A stretch of 64,000 nt of DNA, from NCBI GenBank assembly GCA_013399875.1, contig VXAZ01000953.1, positions 1,580,968 through 1,644,967 of the forward strand, read 5' to 3'. Below are positions 39,201 to 51,296 of the stretch, piece after piece. Source of the DNA: Gymnorhina tibicen. Lineage: Eukaryota > Chordata > Aves > Passeriformes > Artamidae. Numbering within the stretch: position 1 is the first letter of the stretch; each line of letters starts with the position of its first letter. The notes under the pieces were generated by a model. That model saw only the letters and a program-made list of their open reading frames with translations, had not been told where the DNA came from and did not search any database. The position numbers and the translations under genes are program-made.

Positions 39201-41839
39201 AAATATGATGCAAGTTTTTAAACCACTTGATAAGGGCTTTTGAAAACCGGACTCCAAGTCATTACACTGCAAGAATTTAGTTACTCTGGAATGGACTAGT
39301 ACACCAGCTAAATTTATAAGGTGGGCACATACTTACATCAACCTATAATGCCAAGTGATCAAGGCATCTGAAAGACCACACAGAGTAGTTATTTCAGTTT
39401 AAAACAGAAGAAGAAAAGAGACAAGGTTTTCTCCATTACACAACAAAACAAGTGGCAATGTTTTTTATCAGGCAGGCACTGATGTTTGAATTCTGTGATA
39501 GTGCCTCGATCATAGGTTTTTTCCTCCTGTTTATTTCCAAGCTTCTTAACTATCATGTTGAATAAAGGTGCAGAACTGTCTTGCATGATGGAAATTATAT
39601 GTCTGGCTGTTGTGAATCTGACCTCATTCTCAGCCTTGTCTTTTTCTAGAGTGGTGTTTTGTCTGTGCCTTGCTCATCCCTGGATGGGCAGGGGCTTGGC
39701 AGCCCTGCCAGCTGGTGCACCTTATGCATGAGACACACCAGTTACCCCACCTCCCACCACCTGGCACAGTATCCACATCTCTTATTTTCCCTGTTCAGCA
39801 CTCCTCACAGTGTCCCTCTCTGGCACCCTGCGTATCTGCCAGCCAGCTGTGTTCGGGGTTGGGGGTCCCGTGGCAGGAGAGAAGCTGCAGCTTCCACAGC
39901 TGCTACAGGGCGTGTGACTTCTAACGCCCACGTGTGTTTTGGATAGGAGCAGACCTGCCCCTGCCCATCCCCAAGTGACCTGGCGTACTACAGTGACTTA
40001 GACTGCTGTAAGGTTGGCAGCAGTATTAAGACAAAGCTTCATAAAGGATAACCAGGTGTCTTTTCTCTCCTGGAGAGGCCCAATCAGCACACTGCCTTTG
40101 CTGCCCTTTGCATCAACAGCAGTCATCATTTGCACTTGTACCCCCTTCTCCTTCCTCTACCATTTCCACCTTCCCAGCTCTGCCCCTATGCCTCCATTTC
40201 TATGACAGCAATCTCTGCTGCCTGAGGAGCTGTTTTGCAGAGTGGGATAGGATACCAATGGATGATAGATGGGATGGAGGAAGCATGCGTGGGCAGAAGG
40301 TTGCTCAGGTAGAGAGAAGAGGTTGTGGTGTTTAGGGAAGGTAGCAAATTGGAAATGGAGCCCACGTACTCCAGGGAGTAAGAAAGGAATAAAGGACATC
40401 AGGAGAGAAGCAGCAAGAGAACTGCAGGAAAGGTGACAGACCCTATCACCTATCTGTCATCTCCTATAAATCTGAAAATCCCACTGCCAACCTCTCTTGT
40501 TCACACACCTCCTGAAATCTACTATCCTTTCCATCAGACTGACGACACCCGAAGTGCCACTGATCCTTCTCACCCTCCCCCACTTTTCAGCCTTTGGAAC
40601 TGCCTTCCTTGCCTTTTTCCACTGCTGCAGAAAATCACTTTTCTTACTCAAAATGTGCTGGCAGCAGGAAAATTATCTGAGGCTGGAAAACCTTGAGGTG
40701 CCGGGGTTGTGACCTGATGCCTGGGAGTTTACCTCCCAGCCTGTTTTTTTTTTTTAACACCAGCCTCACAGGAGCTGAGCTGTGCCTGCTCTCACACCTC
40801 TGCAAACAGCATCTCCCTCTTTGGTCCTACCACCAGCCACAGCTGAGACCCCTCTATTGGGGTGAAAACAAGCCCATGTCCTATGGCCACACATTTTTGC
40901 CTTTTAAAATTTTTTCTGGTCCCTGTTCTTCTGTAATCTGTGCTCTTTTTGTTCTTTGAGCATTTCCTTTTTTTTTGGCAATATTCATTTTTAGTCTTAT
41001 CTCCAGTCCTAAGCTTGTCTCTTTGTCAATCACCCCGGCTTAGCAGCAAACTAGTTACGTCTAAGTGCCCTCATTAGACTTGAAATGAGATAAGTGGTAG
41101 AGGACAGGAGTTTGCACTTCTCAGGTAACGTTTTACACTCTGCATTGTCTCAGGCAGAGAACGCTGCTTTATTTATACAAGCTCGTATTTTATAGCTTTT
41201 CTCCCAAATTGGAAGGGAAACTACTTTTGTTTCCAAAGAAGTTCTCATATTCTTAGAACTTGAATATGCCATTTGGGCCACATAAATGTATGTTGGCCAG
41301 ATGTTTAATATCCTTGTTTCAATGTGTTTTGCTGACACTAAAAGAATAATGAATGTTCCTGCAGGACAGCTTGATGTAGATTAGGATACAACAAATGCAT
41401 TTTGATTTTTGAGAGTGTAGAAACAGCAAAGACGAAAAAATGAATGAAATGTAAATTCTGTTCTTATTTTTCCTCTGTGAACTTCATATTTTATCCACAG
41501 ATTTGAGTACAACATGCATTATGAGTTGACCAGCCATATACTGTAAAAACAAGGCAAATATACACCTCAAGCCCAGTCACAATGAATGCCACATAAATCA
41601 CCCCATATAATGGGTCTATGAAATCTGCCCCTCCTAGCTATACTCAGTGGATATCTTCAGCTGCCTTCCAGCAAGGCTGAATTTGGTGAGGTAAGTGACA
41701 ATCTGGAGTGTTTATGTGTTCCACCTATTGAAAAGATGAGTGTTAAAAAAATACTGACACTACAAGAGACCAAATTTTGCTGTAATTTATATATCTTAAA
41801 ATTCTCTAGGAGTTACTGGGTGTGTGTGTTGGTGTACCT
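33291..41839. other. Gene-free unique sequence
   Basis: No interspersed repeat recognised in 8.5 kb. Small low-complexity elements: (AAAC)n at about 38083-38105 and three copies of the 12-mer CCCCCTTCACCT at 38244-38278, which read as Gly/Glu repeats on the minus strand. An exon-like open segment at 37312-37485 is treated as a finding. Open frames of 131 and 122 codons (minus 38009-38404, minus 33673-34041) have no domain. Confidence 0.65.
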
Positions 41840-42200
41840 GAAAGCAGCATTAAGCCTACGATTTATGGAAGCAGTTTAGTACAGCGATAAGCCTATCAGA
41901 GATTAACACACGCACACAGAGTTTCTGCATTTTGTAAACTGCCATCAATCCCCTGTACTGCCACCAGAGAAGATAATATCTTCTTGTCTGCAATAAAATA
42001 CACTCTTTCTAAATCTGGTACAGAGATATTTATTCCTTGCACAGCTCAACCATATGAATAAAGAAGTCAGAACGACTAGATCAAGTCCAACACAGATCTG
42101 TTGGTATGCAGCGTAATTTATGTCATACGGCGTTTTTCAAGTTACATGTTCAAATATGACACGAGACAACATATTGGGAACTTGGAATATGAAATCCTGG
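41840..42200. promoter_or_regulatory. Candidate conserved noncoding element
   Basis: AT-rich DNA that keeps several CpGs (for example GCAGCGTAATTTATGTCATA near 42108) and contains a PBX/HOX-type CCATCAATCC (41942-41951), paired AGATAATATC sites and several TTTAT/ATAAA sites. It has the texture of a vertebrate developmental element. Inference from motifs only. Confidence 0.22.
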
Positions 42201-45200
42201 TTCTGCTAAAATCCTGGTGGTCTAGTCATGTCACTGCTTCCAACAGAGTTTGTCTCTGGGCAAGCCTCAGTTGTATCAGTGCTTGGTATCCTTTTGCAGA
42301 GCATGGACTACAGATGAAGGTGGACGGTGAACATTGGTGTACTTGAAATGTATTGTGCAGCTAGGGCTGGTCCCTAATGGTGTATTATCCTCTAACTATT
42401 CACCTCCTTCAGGCCTTAATGGCATTGCAAAAGGGAAGAAAATGGTCACAGTAATATAGAGCAATAACCACCACCAAAAGCTGAGCTGTTGTCCAGTGTC
42501 AGACAGCAGTGCTTTTTACCAGAGGAAAGGGCACTCAGCTATGAAATCAGGAAGCACTTTTAAATAAAATAGAAAAAAATACCCCATTCTGAGGTAGGTC
42601 TTAAAATGAGCCTGGGACTGGACCAGGTGGCATGGTATGTGAAGCTTGTGTGGCATCATTGGGGAGTTGAGAGATGTGAACAGTTTTTTTAGCAGTTCCA
42701 ATGGCACCAACTTTTCTTCAACTTGTGTTCCCTCTCTGTTCTGCTGTACCTCTTCTTCTGTTTATCTTCTTTTTTTGGCAGCTAATTCTTGTGAGGAGCA
42801 ACTCCTCTTTTTTCTAATAAGGTATTGCAGTACACATTATAATGAAGACCTCATCTCTGCTACGACACAAAGATCATACGACAAATTATATATAGGATAA
42901 ATGGGTGAAGATGGAAGTCCCACCTCTGGAAGGAGATATAGAGATCCAGTGTCATTAAAAGCTGATGTCACTAAAAGTCTCTTTAGGAAAAGCCTCTGTT
43001 TCCTGAAAGTGGGATTTCCCTGTGTATGTATACCTAGAAGACTCTAGTCTCCTGCATTATGTAAGATTATATAAAATCAGCAACAGCAGAGGCAACCATT
43101 CTGTGTAGCCCAGAGTCCTCTCTCCGACAGGGGCCAACAGTGGTGCCCTGGTAAGACTGGAGAGCAGGGCCAGCATAAAGCAACCCCTGCCCTGAATATT
43201 CTTCCAGTCTCCAGCAAGTTTTGGCTTAAGAACTCCCTGTATATTACAGCAGCAGAGCTGCATGAGGTAGCTTCTGATGGTTGCTTCTTCCAGGATTGTA
43301 TTGGATCTGTTCTGAAACTCACATGAAGTTACAGCACCCCTTAAATCCTGAGAAAAGGTACTCCAGAGCTTAACTGTGCATTACATAAAGGAGCTGTTTC
43401 TTCACTCCACTTTGAACCTGCCACCTGCCTGCCTTGAACATGTGCTGTGTGATTCCAACATAGTATTTCTGGCCTCTCCTGCCAAGCTGAGGCAGAGGAA
43501 ATCATGTTTGCAAACTCAGCAGTGTTAGGTAGCACACAGCAGCATCAGAAAACCACACAGGAGATGCTGTTTCTTTCACACCACTCCTTCTGGGCTTTCA
43601 AGGACCCAAAGACTCCTGGTCTTCTGGTCCACCTTATTGACTGGATCTGGCTTTTTGGGTTTTGTGGATGGATATACATGATGGCAAGCCTTCCTGGCAA
43701 AAGGAATGGCCTGCCTATCCAAAAGGAATCTGAAGAGTCTGTTAGAGTTTTCTTCTTTCCCCTGATTCATAGTCATGTTTCATTTCACCAGCTAAAAGCC
43801 CTGATGTGACACAGGAGGTTATTCAAGGCCATCCCATGGCAGTGCAGCTGAGTAAAAAGTATGGTTTACAACCCCACTAGCAACTGAGCATGCTAAATAC
43901 ACAACACTCTTGCCAGCATGAAGAAGCCGTGTGGCTCCAGCAGCTATTTCACTGTAAAGACGATGGAATAGATTTTCCAAGCTGTGCACAAAACTGTGCA
44001 GTACAACCTCCTTCCTCCCTCTGAATTGCACTGCAATGAGTGTAAAGTAACACAACAAGCACTTTTAGAGCCTTCTGATTTTCTGATAAAGGCTGTTGGT
44101 ATAAACCCCACATCCATAACATACTTTTTCAGACCAAAATACTGCTTACTGCGCAAGGGCAAATGCAGGCTTGGGTCTGCCAACACTGTGCCGGGCTTAA
44201 GGAGATGAGAGCCTTGGGCTGTGCCCTCCCATGTCCTCTCACGCTCCCTGCCCCAGTAGAGGCAGTCCCCTGCAGTTACAAAACATCAGGCAACAGAAAT
44301 ACCAGCAAAAACTGTGCACCCATCTAGCATTACACTCTTACTGGGCTTTGTTGACCCTCTCCCAAAACAATCTCTGTTCCTCTCTGAAAGAAATTATGCC
44401 TCTTCCCTTCTTCCTCCTGAACACCACCAAAAGGGGAAAGCATGCGTGGTAGTAAAAAAGCGTTGTTAAAGCACGCTAGAGGTTCTAGCTGTTCTGGAAT
44501 ATTTGGGGAAATGTGTGAATATAAAACCAAAAATGACATTCCACAGGTTTCAAATATCACACACGGGATTGCTGCGCAGAGAGTGAGTGAAAGAGGGTTG
44601 TATATTTGACGGCTGAAATACTGCCAGTCTCTCCCCCGCCACAAAACGTGTTCATGATGCCTAGACATAAAGTTCAGTGTTTCATTCCATCTCAATAGGG
44701 ATTTTATGACTGAAGTGTCGAGGATAAGAAAAGACCAATTTGTAGTTTTATTGATCAGGCTAAAGGTCAGGGGCAGACGTGTAGGTCATGGTGCTTCCTC
44801 TGAACAGACACAGGACCAACCGCCTATCTTCTGAAAGCTGAAGAATGAGGCAGGGAGGGGGAACTTACACTGATAAAACATGGCAGCTGAGATGTCAATC
44901 ATGACCAAATTGGACAGGCTTGGAGATGGGAGGCCTCGCAACAACCACAGCTTTGCCCCCATGCCTGCGCGCTCTGGCAGAGGGGCCTGTATATGTGTTT
45001 GCTGAACTGTGATGTGGTGTATGGGCAAACGCCAGGACGCCATTTAATACAATAAAAACATAATTCATGCTGACAAAGTTTATGAGATCAGGTTTCCCAG
45101 TCCTAGCTGAACCACATAAAGCATATACTGTCACTACAGGCATTTTGGCTGAAACAGCGGGGGCTTCTGCTTCATGGAGATAGCCTGGAAGGTATTTGTC

Positions 45201-48200
45201 ACCATGGCCCACTCTGGGCTGGCTGCAACAGTAGAATAACACAAACCTACATTGATTCATTGTCAGGAATTTAGTTTAGACTTGAAATGCAATGAAGTGA
45301 AATGGTTTCCACAGCAATGTCAGTTTTTCTCCCCTACTTACATTAATTTTGTCCTCATTTGCTCCTGTGAATCACCACTGAAAGTGAGACGTGGTGTCTG
45401 TAGTATGTGCTGTCCCTGGTCTCTCTGTGTTATGCTTGCAGTGTAAAGCTGCTCATGGCTGAGGCTGTGCTTGCTGTGCACAGCTTTTATTAAAGATTGT
45501 TTAAGACTTTTGTTCCTGCTGCTTCTGAACTATGCCAAGAAGTCGTCTTCATGCCTTTGGAAGGCCCCACGCCTGTTCTCCCAGCTTACCCCACCAAGAG
45601 TAGCAATAGAAGGAGGCTTTCGTACTTTCCTACTGCTTAGGATAGATACATGCAGGCCAGGCAAACACTATTGTAAGTGACTTCATTTAGATGTTGCTTT
45701 TCCTGACCTTATTTCTTCAGATGTAGTGTGTTCAAAGCAAAAAAATGGGTTCTGTTTTATGGCAGATTCAATCTTTATGTACAAAGAAGAAGGAATCCTA
45801 AGTCACGAGTGGCAGGCCAACACAGCTAAGCTCTTTGAAGAGGAAAGAGAGACCTAAAACCTTTCCTTCTGCTTCTTTTCCCTACATTACACTGAAGACA
45901 AAGACTGAAAATAGGCAATGTTCCAAGTCCCTGAAGAAGGTTTATCACAGCATGTTCAAAACATCTCTTAGGTATTGGTCCCATCATCCAGACTGTAAGA
46001 TGGCTTGATTAATATCCCACTGCTTCACTACATTTGTAATGAAGGAAACAATAGCGGTCATTTCTTGGTATCTGATCCAGTGTTGTGGCAGGGAAGGAAG
46101 ACGACAGCTGTGTCTGTGAACTAGTATCCATTTGAGCCCTGTTTTCTCAGAATTTGGAATTAACAGAGCCAGTTAAAGGCCCTCAGAAGTATAAATTTAG
46201 GAACTGTGTATGTTACACACCAGGTCTGTCAGGAACTAAGATGGTCTAGCATACACACTTGCACATGCTGAAATGGAGAAAAGGCCTACTTTCACTCACA
46301 TTTTCTTATTCCAGATCTCACATTGGCTGAATTTTTCTCTGCCTGTATCATCTTCATCCTGATGGTTTTTGAACTTCAGACAAAATATGGCTTTAGCATA
46401 CATATTCCTTCTAGCAATCTAATTCCTCACCCTTCTTTTCATGCTGTATTTTTCTCTTCTACCTTTTGATCAGCTGAGTAATGTAGTTCCATCATAGGTT
46501 CTGGCAGTTTTGAGACCTGAGTTCTCATGTCTTGAGGCAGACAGTGGCATAGCTAGTTCCATAGCTCGCTGCTACACAGCTTGGTGGCTTCTAGGTGCCT
46601 GCTGCACTATCAGTCAATTGGAGCTTCCTCTGGCCACAGCGACTTCATGACTGTGGTCAGCTGCAAGAGTCATAAAAACGGGGATGTCTTGTCTAAGAGC
46701 TCATTCTAATGAAAGAAGTGCAGTCATGTGGTAACACAAAATCAAATAATAGTTATTTATACCTCAGTTGCAATCTTTATGCTTGGCAGACTTAAGAATC
46801 TGGTGTAACTCTTAGCACTCATCTCCCCCTGATCCATACCTTTTCTCTGCACCGTGGAGCTGGAGAAATGTCCTACTCTCCCATAACCCTAAGGATTGAA
46901 TAGCCTAAGTATTCAAATTATAGCCTTAATGCTCCATTAATGTGCATTTCTATCACCTTTGCTACTTACATATTTGAATGTCTGGTAAATAGGTTGTTCT
47001 AGGAAAGAAGAACACAAAAGTCATATTTAAAGTCATATTTACCTATTGTAATAAGAAAATAGAAGAGGAGCAGAAAATTGAGAGCTACCAGCAACTCTGC
47101 CCAGCATTTTGCAGCTGAGGGGGGTTTGCATTTAACAGCCAAGCCTACTAGACCACATCAGATCTTCTAATTAGCTAACAGCAGTCGGGGAGAGACGTTC
47201 CCTGGGTGAAGCCAAACAGCAGCTACAGTGTCTGTGCTGTATCATACTGGGGAGTGACCCATCAGTGTGAGGGTCTGGGAGGACAACATCAAAGGAGGAG
47301 ATGCTACACTGCAAATTGTTCAGACTATGGAGGAGATGGAGTAAGAGGGAGAGATCATTAGAAGGAAAACACAAGGAAAGCTGGGGGCCAACAGTTGTCA
47401 GTTTGGTTTAGAAGAGCAGAGACAATAGAGTAGCCTCATGTACACAGGCAAAATTTTAGTCTCAGAAGCATCTTATTGGTATGGAGAAAGGCTCCTTTTG
47501 ACCTCTGATGTAAAATTGCTGGTTAAGGACAGAATGAAGTATTACAGAGAAACTGGGCAGAAAGATTTCAGCAGCCATATAATCAGGGACACAAGAGATC
47601 AGGATGAGATTTGGGGGAGTTGAAGATGAGGGCAGAAGATAGTTTGGGGCTAGAAGAAAAGAGAGTTACAAAAGACAGTCAGGTCCAAAACTGGGGCCCT
47701 ACCTGAACCTTTCAGGCAGAGTAGGTGTAAAGAGTCTCACAGACCTGAAACTGGAGATAATGTTTTGGTAGCCAGGACACTGCCTTTGAGATAAGGGTGG
47801 TAAAAAAAAAGTCATGATTCACTGTGAAGAGTAAGATATCGTAGCTGAATTTCCTGTTTTCAACCTACTTTCAGGACATTCTTTGGCATATGTTTCCACC
47901 ACCAGGCCAACTCTCCAGGCTGGCACACAGATGAAAGCAAAGCCTGACCTGTTCCCACAGGATCTGCTGTCACCTGTGCATTTTGCAAGGGCTTCTGGAG
48001 CCATTCCCTACTCATGCTGTGCAGTGCAACTCTTCCCCAGGGAGCTGTGAACAAATTTGCTTGTGTGGGCACACATGGGAACACTGCAGAAGGATCTTCA
48101 TTGCAAAGAGGCTTGGGTGGGCTAGTGACAACTTTTGCCACCAAGAGGATGTGTTACAACCCCAAGTGAAAGCAACTTCCATGTCTTGGTCTGTATCTCA

Positions 48201-48622
48201 GGGTAGGTCAATGCCACCTGATAAACAAACAAACAAAAACAAAATGAAAAAAAAACAACAAACAAAAAAGGAAACAAGAAAGAAGTGTGTGTAAGAGATA
48301 CTCTTTTTTTCAGTGGATGAAGGACAACTTCATCACCTGAGGAGAAGACTGATTCATCTCCCCAGAGAAGGAAAGCTCTCACCAAAATACAAACCTGTAA
48401 AATGTCGACAAGCCACAAGGATTGGCAATTACTGCCAAGTGTTTGTTGGAGGGACTATAGTAGCAATTTGTGACATTTCTGGGGAGTTTTTCATCTGAAT
48501 GTCTTCCTCTTGGACGTGAATAGAAAGAACAAACCCCTAAGCTCTGCTCCACATCCCACTTCAGGGCCAGCAGACAGCTCAGCCTGCCTCAGGTGCACCT
48601 AGCTCACCTACCCCTCTATTTT
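42201..48622. other. Gene-free unique sequence
   Basis: No gene or transposon recognised. An A-rich low-complexity stretch of AAAC/AACA units lies at 48222-48287. It is followed by an acceptor-like TTTTTTTCAG and a short open frame ending at 48498, which I do not regard as a proven exon. Confidence 0.65.
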
Positions 48623-49240
48623 AGAATCTTAGAATTCTTAGTATTAGAAAAGACCTCAAAGATCATTGAGTCCAACCATTAATCCAACACCACCATGTTC
48701 AACACTAAACCATGTCCCCAAGTGCCACACCAACACATTTTTTGAACGCTTCCAGGGATGGTCACTCAACCACTTCCCTCAGCAGTTCCAATGCTTGTCT
48801 ATCCCTTCAGTCAAGAAATTTTTCCTAATAACCAATCCAAACCTCCCCTAGTGCAACTTGAGGCCATTTCCTCTTGTTCTGTAGCTTGTTACCTGGGAGA
48901 AGAGACTGATCCCCACCTGGCTACAGCCTCCTTTCAGGGAGTTGTAGGGAGCGATCAGGTCCCCCCGAGCCTCCATTTCTCATGGCTAAACACCCCCAGA
49001 TGCCCCAGCTGTTTCTCATCAGACCTGTGCTCCAGACCCTTCACCAGCTCTGCTGCCCTTCTCTGGACACACTCCAGCACCGCAGTGTCCTTCTTGTCGT
49101 GAGGGGCCCAGAACTGGACACAGGACTCGAGGTGCGGCATCACCAGTACAGGGGGACTATCACTGCCCGAGTGCCGCTGGCCACGCTACTGCTGATCCAG
49201 GCCAGGATGCCGCTGGCCTTCTTGGCCACCTGGGTACTTT
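48623..49240 (-). mobile_element. CR1 LINE 3' fragment abutting the CpG island
   Basis: The 3' end at about 48623 has TAGAATCTTAGAATTCTTAG, then GACCTCAAAGATCATTGAGTCC. On the minus strand, upstream of this, the coding part reads [20 protein letters not shown] (just below 49240) and [20 protein letters not shown] (within 49143-48955), both parts of the CR1 ORF2 C-terminus. A stop interrupts the stretch between them. The copy is 5'-truncated and its 5' edge meets the CpG island. It belongs to a different CR1 lineage from the copy at 22464, judged by its different 3' tail wording. Confidence 0.93.
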
Positions 49241-49990
49241 CAGGGCACGTCCCAGCCCCTGCTCCCCGCTGCAGCGGCGGGACACGCCGGGCCGCGCCCG
49301 CTTCCCGAGGAAGCAAATGGGCTCCGGGGCCGGGCCGCGGCTGCCTCTGCCACCGCCTTCCCCGGCGACGCCGCGGCGGCCGGGGCGCAGCCGGCAGCTG
49401 CTGGGGGCTGGTTTCCATGGAGACCGCGGGGGGAGCCCTGGCGGAGGGGACATGTCTGCGGGGACGGGCGGGGGGAGCGATGGCGGCCGGGGGCGGCGGC
49501 CTTAACCCTTCGCTTGGGAGCGGCAGGCTTCCCCGCGGGCCCAGCCGGCCGGGAGGGAGCCCGGGGTCGCCGTGGCGGCTCCGGCTCCGACTGGCGCGGC
49601 TCGGCGGGACGCAGCAGTTGGGCTGCGCCCGTAACGCAGGGCAGATCGCAGGGTTATGCTGGGGAGGAAGGGGAGGATGAAGAGCACGTGGGGATACTGC
49701 TGTGCCCGGCTGTCACTTTCATGGACGCCTGGCCGGGTGACTGCTCAGCAGAGCCATACTCCGTGGAGATCTCCCGCAGCAGGCTCAGGGAAGGCATCAG
49801 CCATTCTCGCCGTTAAATATTTAGCAGTTTAACCCAGCCGCATCCTCTGGTGGGAGCGCTGATGGTGCCTGTGGTCACGCTCCCGTGTCGGAACACAGGG
49901 TGTGGGAAGGTGGTCGCGGAGCCTGGGGCAGCGGGCAAAGCCCCGGCAGAGCTGCGCATGCAAAGGAAACTGCCCGTGTGTGAGTACGCG
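49241..49990. promoter_or_regulatory. CpG island, candidate promoter
   Basis: The first 450 bp (49241-49690) are very GC-rich, with roughly fifty CpGs by hand count, in a window where CpG is otherwise rare; density tapers by 49990. It has no TATA box, as usual for CpG-island promoters. It contains an X-box-like RFX site (49411-49424) and an NRF1-type core TGCGCATGC (49953-49961). A plus-strand ATG in good context (GAGCGATGGCG, ATG at 49480) opens 66 codons of Gly/Arg/Pro-rich sequence to a stop at 49680, and a GTGAGT donor-like motif lies at 49980-49985. The transcribed strand and the gene are unknown. Confidence 0.6.
49411..49424. promoter_or_regulatory. RFX X-box-like site
   Basis: GTTTCCATGGAGAC is one base from the RFX-family X-box pattern GTTNCCATGGNAAC, inside the CpG island. 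X-boxes are bound by RFX factors and are frequent in promoters of cilia genes. Its promoter role is inferred from location. Confidence 0.45.
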
Positions 49991-50056
49991 GGCCTGGGCT
50001 TCACACAGGAGAGAGCTGCACAGTTCAGGGTGGTGGCTAAGAACAGAAAAGTGCTT

Positions 50057-50070
50057 GTCACCATGGTGAC
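50057..50070. promoter_or_regulatory. Perfect palindromic X-box-like site
   Basis: GTCACCATGGTGAC is a perfect 14-bp palindrome that matches the symmetrical RFX pattern GTNRCC-N2-RGYNAC. It lies about 640 bp from the first X-box-like site and just beyond the CpG island edge. Two such sites close together are unlikely to be common by chance. Confidence 0.45.
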
Positions 50071-50727
50071 CAAGCAATGCCGCATCTTCCTGGGAGTGGA
50101 AAGCGCCAGTCCCAGAGCTTTGCTGTGTGAGACCAGTGGGTTAAATGCAGCTGGCTTCACCTTTTGAAGCCAGGGATCACAATCTCTGTTCGATTTGTAT
50201 ATGTGCCTGTGATGTAAATTGGTTGGAATCAGCCTGACACCAACCCAGTGGCTATATGTACTCAAGAGGGACGCCAGGAATGTGTGCTGGTGTCCACTGC
50301 AGGCTGTGTCTTCCTGAAAGAGCCTTGCAAGAGTGGAAGCAGCAGCAGGGGGTGCAAAGGGTGGAGGTGACAAAGCTATTGTCTGTTTGGTACTTTGAAT
50401 AGGAAACGAAGTTTTATCTGAAGGTTAAGATGTGTTGGTGTCATTGGGTAGGGGCTGGGACTCACTGAGTTTTAGCTAAGGGCCTTCAGGCCTACAAAAT
50501 GTCTGAGTTTATGTTTTAGGTAGTGTAAATGCATCAGTGTATATTTACATATCAGTTTAACATAAATATTTTGAATGTTAAGCCCAAAAGTACCACAAAA
50601 ACTGATGAAACTTTTTTGGTTGGATGTTAGGGGTTTTTTTCAATTTTTTGTGATGCATTCAAGTAACACTTCTAGCTATCCATCTTCAGGTATACTGAGA
50701 TCTTTCCTGGTATTTTGGAATTTGGCA
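50071..50727. other. Gene-free flank of the CpG island
   Basis: Open frames on both strands run across the island edge (plus 49850-50167, 105 codons; minus 50373-49813, 186 codons) but are antisense to each other and have no recognised domain. If the island is a promoter transcribed to the right, this would be first-intron sequence. Confidence 0.5.
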
Positions 50728-50921
50728 TTTTTTTGTTTGGTTGGGGGTTTTTTTCTTGTTTGGTTGTTTTTTTTGTTGTTGTTGGGGTTTTTCTTTGTTT
50801 TGTTTTGGTGTGGGGTTTTTGTTTGGTTGGTTTGTTTTGGAGTTTTTTGTGGGGTTTTTATTGGTTGGTTGTTTGGGGTTTTGGGGTGTTTTTTTGTGGT
50901 TTGTTTGTTTTTTTTTATTTT
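50728..50921 (+). repeat. G/T-rich low-complexity tract with six G runs
   Basis: About 194 bp consisting almost only of G and T. Runs of four or more G start at 50743, 50784, 50812, 50851, 50875 and 50883, separated by T-rich loops, so the plus strand could form a G-quadruplex. Open frames here (Phe/Gly/Trp/Leu-rich on plus, Lys/Asn/Pro-rich on minus) are compositional artefacts. Confidence 0.9.
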
Positions 50922-51214
50922 GCCACCAGCATCCCTTAGTATGATAAAAGTTATTACTGCTCCATGCAAACTTTTTTCCTTTTCAGGAAGTCCTAAATAT
51001 TCATTCTGAAAGAAAAGTCTTTAAAAGCCCTCATCTTTGGTGGCTCCCAAGAAGGTTTACAGCAAACTGCTCTGACCCTCTGGTACAATTCTCCATTACT
51101 TTATGTCTCTCTAAGAAGAGGGTAGCTCCTAAACATGATCTAAGAGACTTGTCCAGTTATGCACTGGTTCTCATACGTGGGAACTCAAAGGCTTTCAACC
51201 AGAAAGAGGGAAAA

Positions 51215-51296
51215 CAGAAAACAAAAAAACCCCAAACCAGCAAAAATGACAAGGACAGAAGGAAAGACAGAAAGGAGGGAAGGAAGGAAGGAANTA
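51215..51296. repeat. Purine-rich tract and (GGAA)n repeat with ambiguous base
   Basis: A/G-rich sequence ends in GGAA tetramers (about 51274-51293) and a single N at 51294, the only ambiguous base I noticed in the window. The N suggests that the assembly could not resolve the length or sequence of the microsatellite. Confidence 0.85.

Noticed and set aside
48300..48498. Exon-like segment behind TTTTTTTCAG
   Set aside because: The acceptor sits at the end of an A-rich low-complexity run and the 62-codon frame has no donor, poly(A) signal or recognisable motif.
48982..49680. 232-codon plus-strand open frame, the longest in the window
   Set aside because: Its first third is the antisense of a CR1 element and the rest runs through the CpG island, where stop codons are rare by composition. 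No domain is visible.
49813..50373. 186-codon minus-strand frame across the CpG island edge
   Set aside because: Antisense to a 105-codon plus frame; GC-driven openness explains both.
50866..50890. Telomere-like GGGGTTTTGGGG
   Set aside because: Only two units inside a wider G/T tract and not the vertebrate TTAGGG repeat.
50575..51009. 144-codon Phe/Gly/Trp/Leu-rich frame resembling a membrane protein
   Set aside because: It is the translation of the G/T low-complexity tract, so the hydrophobic look is an artefact.
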